A stretch of DNA of 64,000 nucleotides from Myoxocephalus aenaeus (lineage: Eukaryota > Chordata > Actinopteri > Perciformes > Cottidae), in contig JBAMJR010000151.1 in assembly GCA_038501785.1 (NCBI GenBank), positions 5,792,001 through 5,856,000 of the forward strand. Direction: 5' to 3'. The first letter of the stretch is position 1, and every line of letters starts with the position of its first letter. Shown piece by piece: positions 10,901 to 22,356 of the stretch. The notes below the pieces were generated by a model that was not told where the DNA came from, did not search any database, and was given only the letters and a program-made list of their open reading frames with translations. The position numbers were made by a program, and so were the translations under genes.

Positions 10901-13900
10901 TAATGCAAACTCAACATTTCTACACAAAGCAAATTTTATTGTGAAGCATATATTTTTTTCCCCATCAAAAATTTCATTTTCTGCATTCTTTTGAACAGAT
11001 ACACCTGCTGCTCTTTCTAATAAAGTAGCTGCTCGAGGAGCGTTTGCTCTTGATGAAAAGCTTAACAATTGTAACTTTAGTGAGGTATCTGACTTTCCAG
11101 AAAGATTGCCTTGATGAATGACATTATGTCTATGACTCAGCCAAGTGGACTTGAAGGGAAGAAACAATTGCCAAATCCAAATCCAGCTGGCTTGCACATG
11201 CTTACAGATGGTTTCTGCTACAGCTAGAATCCCAGCAAAGTACACTTCGATAATCTCTTCTGTCATTTGCTAGCTTGCACACTTGTCGATTTTTAGGGCA
11301 CCAGTGGAGCTCTGTGCAGTTTACTAAGTGCATTCACTTTGGACTGGCATGTGTTGAAGGCCTTTAAGTGCGACCACAGCATGCAGACACAAACCTCTAC
11401 CGTGTGTGTGTGTCTCTCTGGAGAGGCCCTTGATGAGAAGAGCAGGCGCAGAGTCTGCTGCTCTCTACTCATCCACCACAATGTAAAGTAGTAAGGACGA
11501 GAAGTGGTCAAGCACATAGGTTTTATGCACCTTGCTAATGGTTCACACACACACGTATTCATGAGTGCTACACCTGCACTAAAAAATCTGACCGATAGGA
11601 TTTCTGTAAAATCAGACACTCTAACTGAATCCTTCAAGTCAGTCTATATAACATACAGCCAGGCCTTTCGGACACGCACACGCACACGCACACACACTCA
11701 GTAAAGTTCTGACTCTTAATGAAAGATACATGAGATGACTACTTTTAACCATTTAGGTTCTGCCTCAACTCACATGGGGGGGTTGTTGGTTTCAGATAAT
11801 GATGATAAGTAATATTGATATATTTTCAAGTGCATAACATTTTTTATTTCATTTTTCATTATGTGTATCAATTTAGTATGCTGAGTTTTACAAATTACCA
11901 AACACATTGTAGTCACTTATCAGAATTACGCAAATAAGTTGATCAAAACAATGACTTACTCCAGCAGTACTACTTCTGCAATACAAAGAAAATGTACATC
12001 TTGGACAGAGGGCCGCATTTACACCTTTTCGACCACAATCATTTTTAATCCGTTTTGAATGGCCTTTGGATGCATTTGGATTTAGCTTTTTTCGAGATCA
12101 AATAGCTCTCCGAAGACACATCAAAGAGTAGATGGCATCAAAGCTCCATTATGCTGTATTTTATAGAAAAGCAAATTATTTTTTACAGCAATGTGGACAT
12201 TGAAGTGTGACAGAAAACATTTGTTTATGTATCACAATAAAATGTGATGTTGTGAGACTTATTTGATGTACAGCTAGAAGCACAGAAACCATATAAAAAT
12301 CAGTCGTGCTTCATCATACTATGAGTTCAATTCAGTCGAAGGAAAAAAAGAAGAAAAAAAAAAAAAGGTGGGGTTCTTTGTGTCACAGTTAATGTAAAAC
12401 AGCAACAAAAAAAATCTCTGCTGCAAGATGTTAATAGCGATGAGTCAAACAACATTTTAGTTTTGGACAAATCCACACTGCATCCCAGCAATCCCCAAAA
12501 ATGTGTAATGACTCTCTGAACCCTCGCATTCCTCTCTGTCCATCTTAATTAATAGTTGCACGTTTATACCTCGCTGCTCGCCATTGTCTTCAAATCAAAT
12601 GCTCCGGATTGAAATCTGCAAGGACGGAACTTTTCTGTACATTCCCTGGAGCGTGCAAGTGATGAAGCCATTAAAGCGTCTGAAACAGACCGAGTTGATG
12701 TGCTGTAATTATGCTGCATTGTTGCGGCTGTTATGGCATTATATGCAGGCACTTGTGAGTGCCACCTCTGCTGGAAGCCTCAGACCGCTTTTCTTTCAGG
12801 ATCGGGGGCGTGTCCTTGCCGGGTTTTAGGTGGGCATCGGAGCATGTCACGAGCATTTGGCTTGACCCCCTCTCGCCCGCCCCTCCTCTGTTTCTACACT
12901 ACAATCCACACACTGCCAAGGTCACTGGATTAGCATGCATGAGAGAAAGCGCACAATATTCGCCGAGCATGAACCAAAAGTAAACAGGAACGGACACGGA
13001 GTACACAGAGCATACACAGCATGCTCCGGAGCTCCGCTTAAAAAGGGACATTTGGATTTGCTTCTTCACTAGCAGCCTGCGTGAAAGTATTAAAACTGAA
13101 AATCTTTCCTTCTGATCTAAATATTTCCATTGTTATACATTCAGTACATTTCCAACAAAACCTTGTATTTACAATAGTAACTGACAGTCTCTGTATGCAC
13201 TTTTGAAGCTGTGGGTTTAAAATCTGGTTGACGTGAGCTTTGTTGTATAAAATGTCTTCTCTCTTGTAGGAAACCTGTCAGTGTCAAATTGACCTGATAA
13301 AAGACAGATTTGACAATGATTATTTCTGACTAACGACACATATTGTTCTAAATGTCCCTTTCATGGGGGGGAGAAAAAGAGGGCATGCAGCATGTACAGG
13401 ATATTGAAAAAGGTGTGGCTGCATCGATGCCCAATCTTTAAAAAAAATGCACATAAACACCAGATTGGTGGACAAAGTCATTCAGAATACATGAGATAGG
13501 TACAGGTACACTGATGAATCACAGCAGAAGAAGAGTGACATACAATACAGTACATGCACTCAAACCACACCTTTGAAAAACAGCTCATTAATGTAAACTG
13601 TTCTTAGTAAGTGCAGGACTTGAATTTCTCCGTCATGTTCCAAGTGAAAGAAATAGAAAAGAGGAAAAACAAATCCTCTCCTCAGCGCATATCTGGAGAA
13701 AGACAGTAACATCCTGCTTGAGATGTTTCTGATAACCAACAGTGATACATGCCGCATGCCTAACCGATACTTGCCGCTTCAAGTCCCATGATCCTTTGTG
13801 CTCGTCTCTCTGCACAAGAGCCGTAATGAAAAACAGACAAGGCTCTCCCACTGCAGCGACCACAAAAACCTCTACTCACTACACATGAGAGCTTAGCCTG

Positions 13901-15547
13901 CTCATTAGGAGAGAAGGAAGGAGCGAGAGGAGAGGGAAGGAAGGAAGACAAAAAGAAACAGGGACGCCTTTCCAGGAAAAAGGCCATGTTGAGGCAAGGG
14001 TCCTCTCGAGAGAAAACAGTCTCGGTCCCCCCTTTCCTCCAGACTATACAAACCAGAACGGAGGTTTACAACGGTGACCTGATTTACATGTTTTGCATCA
14101 ATGGCGGGGGTTGAATTGAGGCTAGTTTATATACGAAATGTTTAGCATGTCAGTGATGCTGCAGACCCCGTTTATGCAAAGCTGTACTTTTAATGAATAG
14201 GACACGATCAGTGTCGCTGGCGCTTAAATACGATTTTCTACGCCCTATTATCAGCTGAAAAGCATGTTGTCTCACACTACTACTTACGCTCTCCAGTTGA
14301 GAAAATCTCAATAACTAACTGCGGTCGTCAAAAAAACGTGAAATTTAGATTATGAACACTGAATGGAGCAAAGGAAAAAAGGAACATCAGTGATTTGCAA
14401 AACACTTTGCTGGGAACCAGCCTTGAGGCAATTTAATCCATTTAGTTCTTCGAGAAAAAGTTAAATGGCTCAAGTTGTTCTTGCGTATGAGCGATGCCAA
14501 TTTTGAGATGGTGCATGTCAATTATCGCATGACGCCTCGCTGAGTTGGCTGAGGAGGGAAGAAAACAAGCATTAGATTGTTGTTTTCAGAAGTAGGAACT
14601 TCAATTCCAGACAGGTAGTGTTTACAGGAGCCATCCACACAGGCCTGTTCTTTGGTTGCTGCTGAATCGGCATATTTGCCTGTTTGAGCAATGTAGCAAA
14701 ACAAAGATGAGGACAGGATGAAAAATACATTGTAGGAGCCAGAGAGCTACTTTTTAGAATCCACTGTTCTCAACTGTAAACTGTTCTTTTCCCAACAGCT
14801 ACAAAAAAATAGCTGTTTAGCAACACTTCCCCTGATAGTCAATTTTCTAAACAGCATCCATATTTCTCTTTGCCCTCATTTGTCACACGCTCCAAGAATG
14901 CATCAATAAATTACCAAAAAGCTGTTAGCTGAGCAAATAGTAAAAAACAGCAGAGTGCTTTTGTATTATAAAAGCTTAATCCACAGTCATTATAATAAGA
15001 GTGCTGCAGTTTGTGTGGATTAATTACATGCAATGATGAAGTCAGGTGCAAAAAAAGGTCTTCCATCCAATCAGTGGATTTGCCAGGAGAGACATAAAGG
15101 TTATATTTGTGAGATAAACTGTTGCATTCAGCTGTACAATACCAGCAGGTCAATTAGCAGCAAGAAATGGAGAAAAAGCCAGGTGCTTTTAAGAAAAAAA
15201 AAGAAGAAAAAAAAGAAGAAAAAAAAAGGTACAGACTACGAAGGTAGACTATATGCGCTGCAGAACACAGGCTCCACGTTGTTGCACTTTTTCTTTTGTC
15301 TCCCCCAGAGTAACACTTTGAGGAGCCACACAAGTGATAGCTAATATAAAAAAAAAGACCTGCGGGGAAGAAACATATAGTCGCAGCTGAATTTATGAGA
15401 AGCGGTGCTTGTAGTTCAGGCCTCTTCAAGTCGACAAAAGCAGGCTACTCGTTTCTAGCTAGCGACAGTCAATTCAGTCAGTTATGCAAATTTTTTAAGT
15501 ATTTTGTTTTTTGAAAGGATAAAAAGAAGAAACCGTCGCTCAAACTA

Positions 15548-15550
<3 letters not shown>
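7917..15550 (-). other. sema4b intron 1, unique part B
   Basis: About 7.6 kb of intronic sequence without a secure exon. Notable points are a 192-codon ORF at 8534-9112 on the plus strand, a GC-box/TATA-like patch at 10610-10775, a block at 10789-10901 that recurs at 61662-61779, short CACACG and TG runs near 11405 and 11680, an A/G run near 12345-12366, and purine runs at 13910-13960 and 15196-15228. Confidence 0.55.
10789..10901 (+). repeat. Unclassified duplicated block, copy 1
   Basis: Aligns by eye with 61662-61779. Both share a GGATT/GAATT-AAATTGC start, a CACAGGAAA...ATGCA core, TGTAATCCAGCA, and CTGTATTAAG followed by TAC-GCT. Identity looks like roughly 70-75 percent with a few short gaps. 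It has no TIR, RNA polymerase III box or poly-A tail. Confidence 0.5.

Positions 15551-15632
<82 letters not shown>
15551..15632. repeat. (CA)n microsatellite
   Basis: About 41 uninterrupted CA units, some 340 bp inside intron 1 from the signal-peptide exon donor. Confidence 0.97.
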
Positions 15633-15634
<2 letters not shown>

Positions 15635-15970
15635 CTCTTATTGGATAAGTCCTTTGCATATCTAGATAACCATTCACCAATCTACTTCACACTTGGCTGC
15701 ATTTCTGGGGACCCGACGACATGCAGTTGGTACAACTTAGACATGCGACATATTCAGTATTAAATCATTTTGAATAAACAAGCGATAGCGCTCTGTGCAG
15801 CAGCGAGCACGGGGCTTCAGGGCTCCGTGGACTGAGTCGAGCATGTTATTGTTACAACCGTTACAAACAAATCATTTATCAATAATAAAACAAAACAAAT
15901 CTGACATGTCTTTTACAGTGCTTAGCTGACACTTTTGTAAGGTATGACTATTGTAAGTATTTTGACTTAC

Positions 15971-16091
15971 TGTAAGAGAAACTGATGCGTGGTGTGACAT
16001 CCTCCTCAGTCGCCGTCAGTGATTGGAGGCAGATAGCCAATAGCAGCGAAGCAGCCAGAAGACAGTGGACAGTCGCAGCTAATGTCCACAT
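15971..16091 (-). CDS. sema4b: sema4b-like coding exon 1 (start codon and signal peptide)
   Basis: First coding exon of the semaphorin: 121 nt, 40 codons plus one base. The ATG at 16091-16089 has A at -3 (CAACCATGT), a good context. Residues 1-27 form a signal peptide: a short N-terminus, a hydrophobic core rich in Leu and Ala (about residues 4-22), then a small-residue region around Thr26-Ala27 where cleavage is likely. The mature start is acidic (TEEDVTPRISF), and the PRISF motif is typical of class-4 semaphorins immediately before the Sema domain. The donor ACA/GTAAGT is near consensus. The single trailing base joins the exon at 1243 to make an Asn codon, which confirms the pairing across 14.7 kb. 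Confidence 0.9.
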
Positions 16092-16405
16092 GGTTGCCTG
16101 ATCCTCTCACACAGACGTACACAAATGCACACAGTTTGTTTTAAAATTCCTTGGAATTCATTAAGCCTCCCTTGACTGTGCAGATCTTTATTTTCTCACT
16201 CCCATCTTCCTGCAGGCTGAGGGGGAGTGAACGTGTCCTTGACTTGATTCTTGTACTCCCAGTGGTCCTCACACACGGTTAGCAGGCTCTTTACACAGAG
16301 AAGAGGGATCCTTTCTGGATTAAAGACTGCTTGTTGTCATCTACTCATAGTGATGATCAGCACTAAGATTCAACCAGTGGCCATTCAGTGAAAGTCATTT
16401 TAATT
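16092..16405 (-). other. sema4b 5' UTR portion of the ATG exon, with upstream ORFs
   Basis: On the minus strand a long pyrimidine tract ending CCACAG precedes base 16405, a convincing 3' splice acceptor. The leader therefore begins in another exon further right. The 314-nt leader has several short upstream ORFs: 11 codons at 16398-16363, 5 codons at 16205-16188 and 6 codons at 16161-16141. All end before the main ATG, so translation of the receptor may be dampened by uORFs. Confidence 0.65.
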
Positions 16406-19400
16406 CTGTGGAGAGAAGAGAGAGAAGTTGTTTCTTTATGTTTGATCCAAGAACGTAAAAAAAAGATGAAACACAAGCTAGAATAATAGACCATGATCCA
16501 ACATCTGAAGCTATAACCCACAACTACAAAAGCAAAATAACTGATACATTTGGATGCATTTTATACTGGCAAATGCTACGGCTTTTAATGCAAACAAATT
16601 AAGAATTCAGGAGTTACGGTGTTTTAGCACACAGAAATCACTTGCCTCCTCTCTCTGTCCTGAGACTTTAATATATAAATGGAGCACGATGATGGCTTCG
16701 ACTCAAGCCTTGATGAAAAAACAAATATTTATGCTCCGACTGTTTACCCTTTCACTACACTGCCAAAGAAAAACTCAAAGAAACAGACCGTTCAGACCAC
16801 CAGCCAGCCAACATGAGCACACACATCATGTGGTAGCTTAAAGGTTTTACAAACTTTAAAGTCTCAGTGAATGTCCAATTTGCACTGAAGCCTGCAGCGG
16901 TTCTCTCAGAGATAAAACGCATGTTGGACTCTTTTTTTTTAATCCCCGTATTTAATTATGCTGTCATCAACAATCGGAGAGAGATCCCAGAGAAGATAAC
17001 ATGGCAGCTCGGCTCTAATTTTTGGGCTATGTTGGGAAATAAATGAAAGAACAGTAACTCCCAAGAAAAGTCTGTTATTTGTCTCAAAGAGGACCAATGA
17101 ACACATCGGCTCTCTGACTGTTATTGGCCTCATCACGAGTATGCAAATAAGGTACTGGTTATGTTTGTATGCTGAGATCTTGTATTGAGTAAGGGGTTGC
17201 CTTTCTTGGAAAACATTTTTAAATGGGTCCCTCTTTGCGAAACAAACACAGGACATTTGATTAAAAATAACTATACAAAAATAATCATTAAACTGAAATT
17301 CATAAAAGAACAGCAATAACAGATTTTTTTGGCAGCAGAAATAAGCTGTAGACACAACACCAACAGACCTTTTAGGTTAGTATGGTGAACTTATGAGCAA
17401 ACATCGCTTATTTAAACATCCAGCTAATACCAAGCTACATTAGCATTCATTGAGAGTCACATTTATGCCAAATGAAAGTCCAATATTCACTTCTTTTGGT
17501 CTCCACCAACACTCGACGAAAAAATCTGTCTTTTTAAAAAGGTGCTAATTGCTAACTATATCTGCTGTTTAGTACAAAGCTTTTTATCCCCCCTCTGAAA
17601 ATAGCTGCTTATTCTGGCAAAAAAAAAGAAAATTGAACTGAAATAATAAAGTTGGGTCAGTAAGTGAAAATGAGCTAAAAGATGCATCCTGAGAATGGGG
17701 GGAGGCCAAATTGTTACTTGATTTGTATGATTTTACCAATATATTAAGAGTGCAGACACCTTAAGTCAGTGAACAAAGCACAGCCTGTTCCTGTAATATG
17801 TGAACACGACTCACTACTACTTTTTGCACGACAGCGCTGGATGTCTCCCCCCTGAGCTCTCACTTAGGTGGTGACGTTTAAAAAGTAAACACTGGAGAGC
17901 ACATGGCGTCTCTGGTTGGGAGCTTACATCACTGCTACAACTCCCACAGGACCTCATTCAAATATTTATAGTGGCTAATAAATCCATACGACCGGGCGTC
18001 TCAGTTAATGGCCCCAGGTTGCCTCCAGAGACATGGCCATTTTAAACTTCTCAAACTGGTCATACAACAACAGAAAGCCAGACAAACAGATTTACAACCC
18101 TGTCTCCTCTCCACCTGCCAGAGCAAAGACTAGAGAGAGCAGTTGTCTAACACACCTACAGACCGGCACCATTAGCAGCTTGCCAACTGAACGGTTTGTT
18201 GAGTTTATGGCTTGTACTGTAGCTCACTGGCAAGTGGTCCATCTTGCATAATGCCTGGGTATCTACCCTTTTGGTACGTAGGTTACGGCTCATCTGTATC
18301 CCATTTGCTATGACAAGACAGATTCCTCTAGTTTTTCCTGAATAAAACCTCCCTCACTTATTTCGGCCTCGCTGTCATCCTCAGGGTCTCAACCAGTGGA
18401 CCAATATGCCCGTGTCACTCTGCAATTCACCACCAGCCTGCTTGGGATCCTGCTGCTGCACTGAAGCAAGCCGAGTGGGAGGCCAACACACCAGTCCGTG
18501 ATCCGGTAACATCTCCCTCCTCCTCGGCTGGTGCCTCTCATGCCTGCTGAGACGGCAACAACGAGCATGGCAGCCCAGCGTGTGTCACACCCCAGGTCTC
18601 CATGTTCCCAGGGCTTATCCTTGTGCAACTCCAGAGGTCTTTTACATTTTAATGAACAGAGAGGGGTGCTGTTCCGAGGGTTTGCTGGCACTAAATTAGG
18701 ACGCTTTTCGGCTAATTCTGGGGTGCAGTTACGCATAAATAATTATCGCAACACATTTACATTGACCTTTCAGTGCCCAAAAAGGTTGTTGGTGGTTATA
18801 AATGGTCACTTATGGCACTAGATAAAAAGCTGATGAGTGGTGGGTAACCTTTCAAACCTTGTAAAAAAACATAACATGGCAAACATATTGAGGGCTGATT
18901 TGGTCCAAATTGCGATAACAATCATTATTCTTTGTATTTTTCCAAAGGTATTTGATCAAAATACCTCAGAGATGATCTTATTGAAAATGGGAGAGACTTT
19001 CTCAGGTGTCAAGTAACTAGTATAAACCAAATCAAGGCTGCTTTGTGAAAAACTACAGAGCAGTTTCTACGACAACTAAGTCTTACACACAATTCAATAG
19101 ATCGTCATTCCTGTAGGTTTATACCTTGCAGTCTCTTGGATTTGAACACTTCTCTCAGGTGCCTCTTCAAAGAAAAAACACAAATTGTACTTTGAAGCAA
19201 GAACAAAAAAAGTTGGAGTGCTCAGTCTTACTCAGAGTTATGTCAATATGAAGAGGCCCCTGCAGCAGACTGGGAAACGTAAGGTATCTGGGGAATCCAA
19301 AATACAGGATGACTCACGCATGTGAATCATACAATGTTCATGTAACTGAAGCCAGCACCTGAGGAAGACGAGATTGATGGTCGACACCCAAGAGGCAGAT

Positions 19401-20827
19401 CCACGGGGGATTAGCAAGGGAACAAAGGGCAGGTTAACGGATGTAATGTCGCACTTATCCTGTTTTCTTTTACATTATTTTACCTTAAATAACATGTCAA
19501 GTGCATGCATTCTAGCCAAATTAATCATGTAGTGTCCTAATCCATCTTGAAGAACAACGAGGCATAGATCTGAGGAAAACGTATTAAATATGAATAAGCA
19601 TTCAATCATATTTGACAGCAAGGACTCGACCAAAGAAAGTGATCTTATTAGAAGCAACAATTATAGGATTTATAGGATTAGAGCTCTATTCAACTGGAGC
19701 TGTTACCGTACAGGCGACCCGCTACGCTCAGTGCCACAGGACCCATCTGCTCATCTAGGAGAAGGTCTGCTGCCCTGTGTATCTATGAAGGGTGAATCTG
19801 GTGCCATATTGCTTAAGGCTACAGATTCATTAACCTTCCGAACTTCCCTGGGGGCTCCGTATTAATACCTGCATCTGTTGAGAGAGAGAGACAGGATGTG
19901 ACAGACACATTGGACGATACACTCGGCCAGGTCATGGCAAGTTCACCGGATAAGGAGCGCCGTGAATGCTAACCATTTGGATAGCTTTGTGTAAACGACT
20001 GGGCTTTGTGCTCGGCAACCAGCTCCCAATAACTCATCCCCGCAAAGTGACTTGTCTCTCATTTAGTCTTTGGCACAGACTGAGGCACTTATGGAGATAA
20101 TCAGCGGCTGGGCAGCACCCTGTGATGAGAGTGCTATCGCAGAGCTCGACATGAGGCTAGATTAGGCTGACGTCCAATCCATTAACAGTATCATGAGTAT
20201 GTCTAAAGTCCAAAGCGAAAGAGAACCATAAAAGCATTTGCATTTAAATTAGGCAGCTCTTTTTTTTGCCAGGTTTAAGGGTGACTTTGTAAGATTGAAA
20301 CTGAAAGTCAGTAACCTCTCCAAACCAATATGAAAATGAATTGGAGGGTCAAATACTTGTCCTTGACTTGCAATAATGTTAGATAGATCCCCCCCACCCA
20401 CCCTAAAAACAACATGAGTGCCGGTCACCATTCAGAGAGATTTATGGAGCCATTATGTTGAGCAGAAAAGACCTCAATAGGTGACTGACAAGGCAGAGGC
20501 TGCCTGCTGTGCCTGCCATTATAACTCTCACTTATAGGGTCTGCTTAGCTGAGTGAGCAGTGCATGATTGGTTTAAATTCAACCGAGGGGATGGCAGGGG
20601 GGAAGGTAAACCACTTCCCCCAAAGAATCAATGATTGGCTTTTCATAGACTTTGAGTTGTTTGTTCATTTATTACTAAGCACAAGCTGCAAAATCATTAT
20701 CATTTATCTAAAGTAACATTGGAATTAGCTTGTTGATGCCCTGTCCGTTCACTTGTTCCAAAGTTCAGCTCCTGTGCTGAACGTGTTGCTGCGAGTGTGT
20801 GGATTCACTGGTACAAAAGATAGACGT
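16406..20827. other. Unique sequence upstream of the sema4b ATG exon
   Basis: About 4.4 kb, probably intron of the 5' UTR. There are several plus and minus ORFs of 60-138 codons, none with recognisable motifs. No repeat family was recognised. Confidence 0.5.
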
Positions 20828-21078
20828 GACTGTGGCTCCGTGGCAGAGCAGGGTCGTCCTACAATCAGATGATCGGGGGTTTGATCCCCGGCTCCAATAG
20901 TCCATGTCGATATGTCCTTGGGCAAGACACTTAACCCCAATATTGCTCCCATAGCTGTGCCTACGATGTACGATTGTTAGTTAGTCCTGGCATCAGTGTA
21001 TGAATGGGTGAATGTTGACATGTGTTAAAGCGCTTTGAGTGGTCGGAAGACTAGAAAAGCGCTATACAATTTCATTAC
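20828..21078 (+). mobile_element. tRNA-derived SINE, copy 2 (different family)
   Basis: The head has an A-box-like GTGGCTCCGTGGCAGAGC and a B box GGTTTGATCCCC. A middle part (GTCCTTGGGCAAGACACTTA) follows, and a 3' part with AAAGCGCTTTGAGTGGTC then AAAAGCGCTATACAA. That GCGCT/AGCGCTATA tail is typical of fish SINEs mobilised by L2-type LINEs. It lies just left of hAT copy 2. Confidence 0.85.
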
Positions 21079-21114
21079 CCATCTATAAAGGGTTGGAAAA
21101 TGTAATGTTACACA

Positions 21115-22348
21115 CAGTGGTGTATAGTAACGAAGTAGAAATACTTCGTTACTGTACTTAAGTAGTTTTTTGGGATATCTGTACTCTACTTTACTATTTA
21201 TATTTCTGTTTACTTTTACTTTTACTTCACTACATTTTGCAAAGAAAACTGATACTTTTACTCCGATACATTTCCCCTGAAACCTTCGTTACTCGCTACA
21301 AAATCAAATCTATCTTTAGAAAAAGAAAAAAACATCGGGGACTGTGGTGGAACACAGACTCCACCAAGCAGGTTTTGCGAATCACAATATTCTGCATTAG
21401 CCCTCTACATCCTCTCGTCCAGCGCTCCCAAACCTTTATGCGCCACAGACCGGTTACGTGAAGACAATATTTTATATTTTCACGGACCGGGTCCGACCTC
21501 GGAGAGACGGGAGACAACGACACCTGACGTGTGTTTGTTATGTCCAGTCTACTGACTCTACTCCTAACTAAACCTTTAGTCCAGTCTACTGCTTAACTTA
21601 TAACGCGCTGCACAAAGACAGGATGTTGGAATGGAAGCAGGTTCTCCTGCTTTTTTGGCGATCTCAGGATACTCTGCCTTGGTTTTAATCCAGAACACCG
21701 GCAAAGTTAAACAGACTTTTAAATTTCATTTTTAGAGTAACTTTAGAGTCTGAGGTTACCACAGACGGATGTATGCGGTCTTTTTTCACAATAAAACATC
21801 GTTCCGGCCTTTATTTTTTTAATTTTATTTTTATTTTCCATTCATTCTTTCTGTGCGGCCCGGTACCAAGGGACCCACAGACCGGTACCAAGAGACCCAC
21901 AGCCCGGTACCAAGGGACCCACAGACCGGTACCAAGGGACCCACAGACCGGTACCGGGCGGAATGAGCATACTTCAACATGTTCAACATACTATTATGTT
22001 GAACATAATATATATATGGATGGATCACAGCCAACCCAGTTATTTTCAACACAACTCCTTGTCCTTGGTCACGGTGGCCACAGCACTTAAAAGAATAAAC
22101 TTCATAATTCTCAAAATTCTGACCCTTTGCTTTTTTATTAAAAGCATGTACTTTTACTTTCAATAGTTAAGTACATTTTATATCAGAAAAATACTTTTGA
22201 TACTTAAGTACAGAAAATATCAGATACTTTAAGACTTTTACTCAAGTAGTATTTTATTAGGTGACTTTTACTTTTACTGGAGTAATTTTCCAGTAAGGTA
22301 TCTTTACTTTTACTCAAGTACGGCTTTTGGGTACTTTATACACCACTG
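21115..22348 (+). mobile_element. hAT non-autonomous element, copy 2 (complete, perfect TSD)
   Basis: A complete 1,234-bp element. It opens with CAGTGGTGTATA and closes with TATACACCACTG, its inverse. The flanking 8 bp are GTTACACA on both sides (21107-21114 and 22349-22356), the 8-bp target duplication expected of hAT transposases. Subterminal sequence is rich in TACTTAAGTA/CTTTTACTTT motifs, as in many fish hAT elements. No transposase frame is present. It is nearly identical to copy 1 at 1711-2898, pointing to recent activity. Confidence 0.95.
21860..21955 (+). repeat. 22-bp minisatellite inside hAT copy 2 (4 units)
   Basis: CCGGTACC recurs at 21860, 21882, 21904, 21926 and 21948: four full units plus a partial one, with the AGAGACC variant again in unit 2. 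Copy 1 has five. Confidence 0.95.
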
Positions 22349-22356
22349 GTTACACA

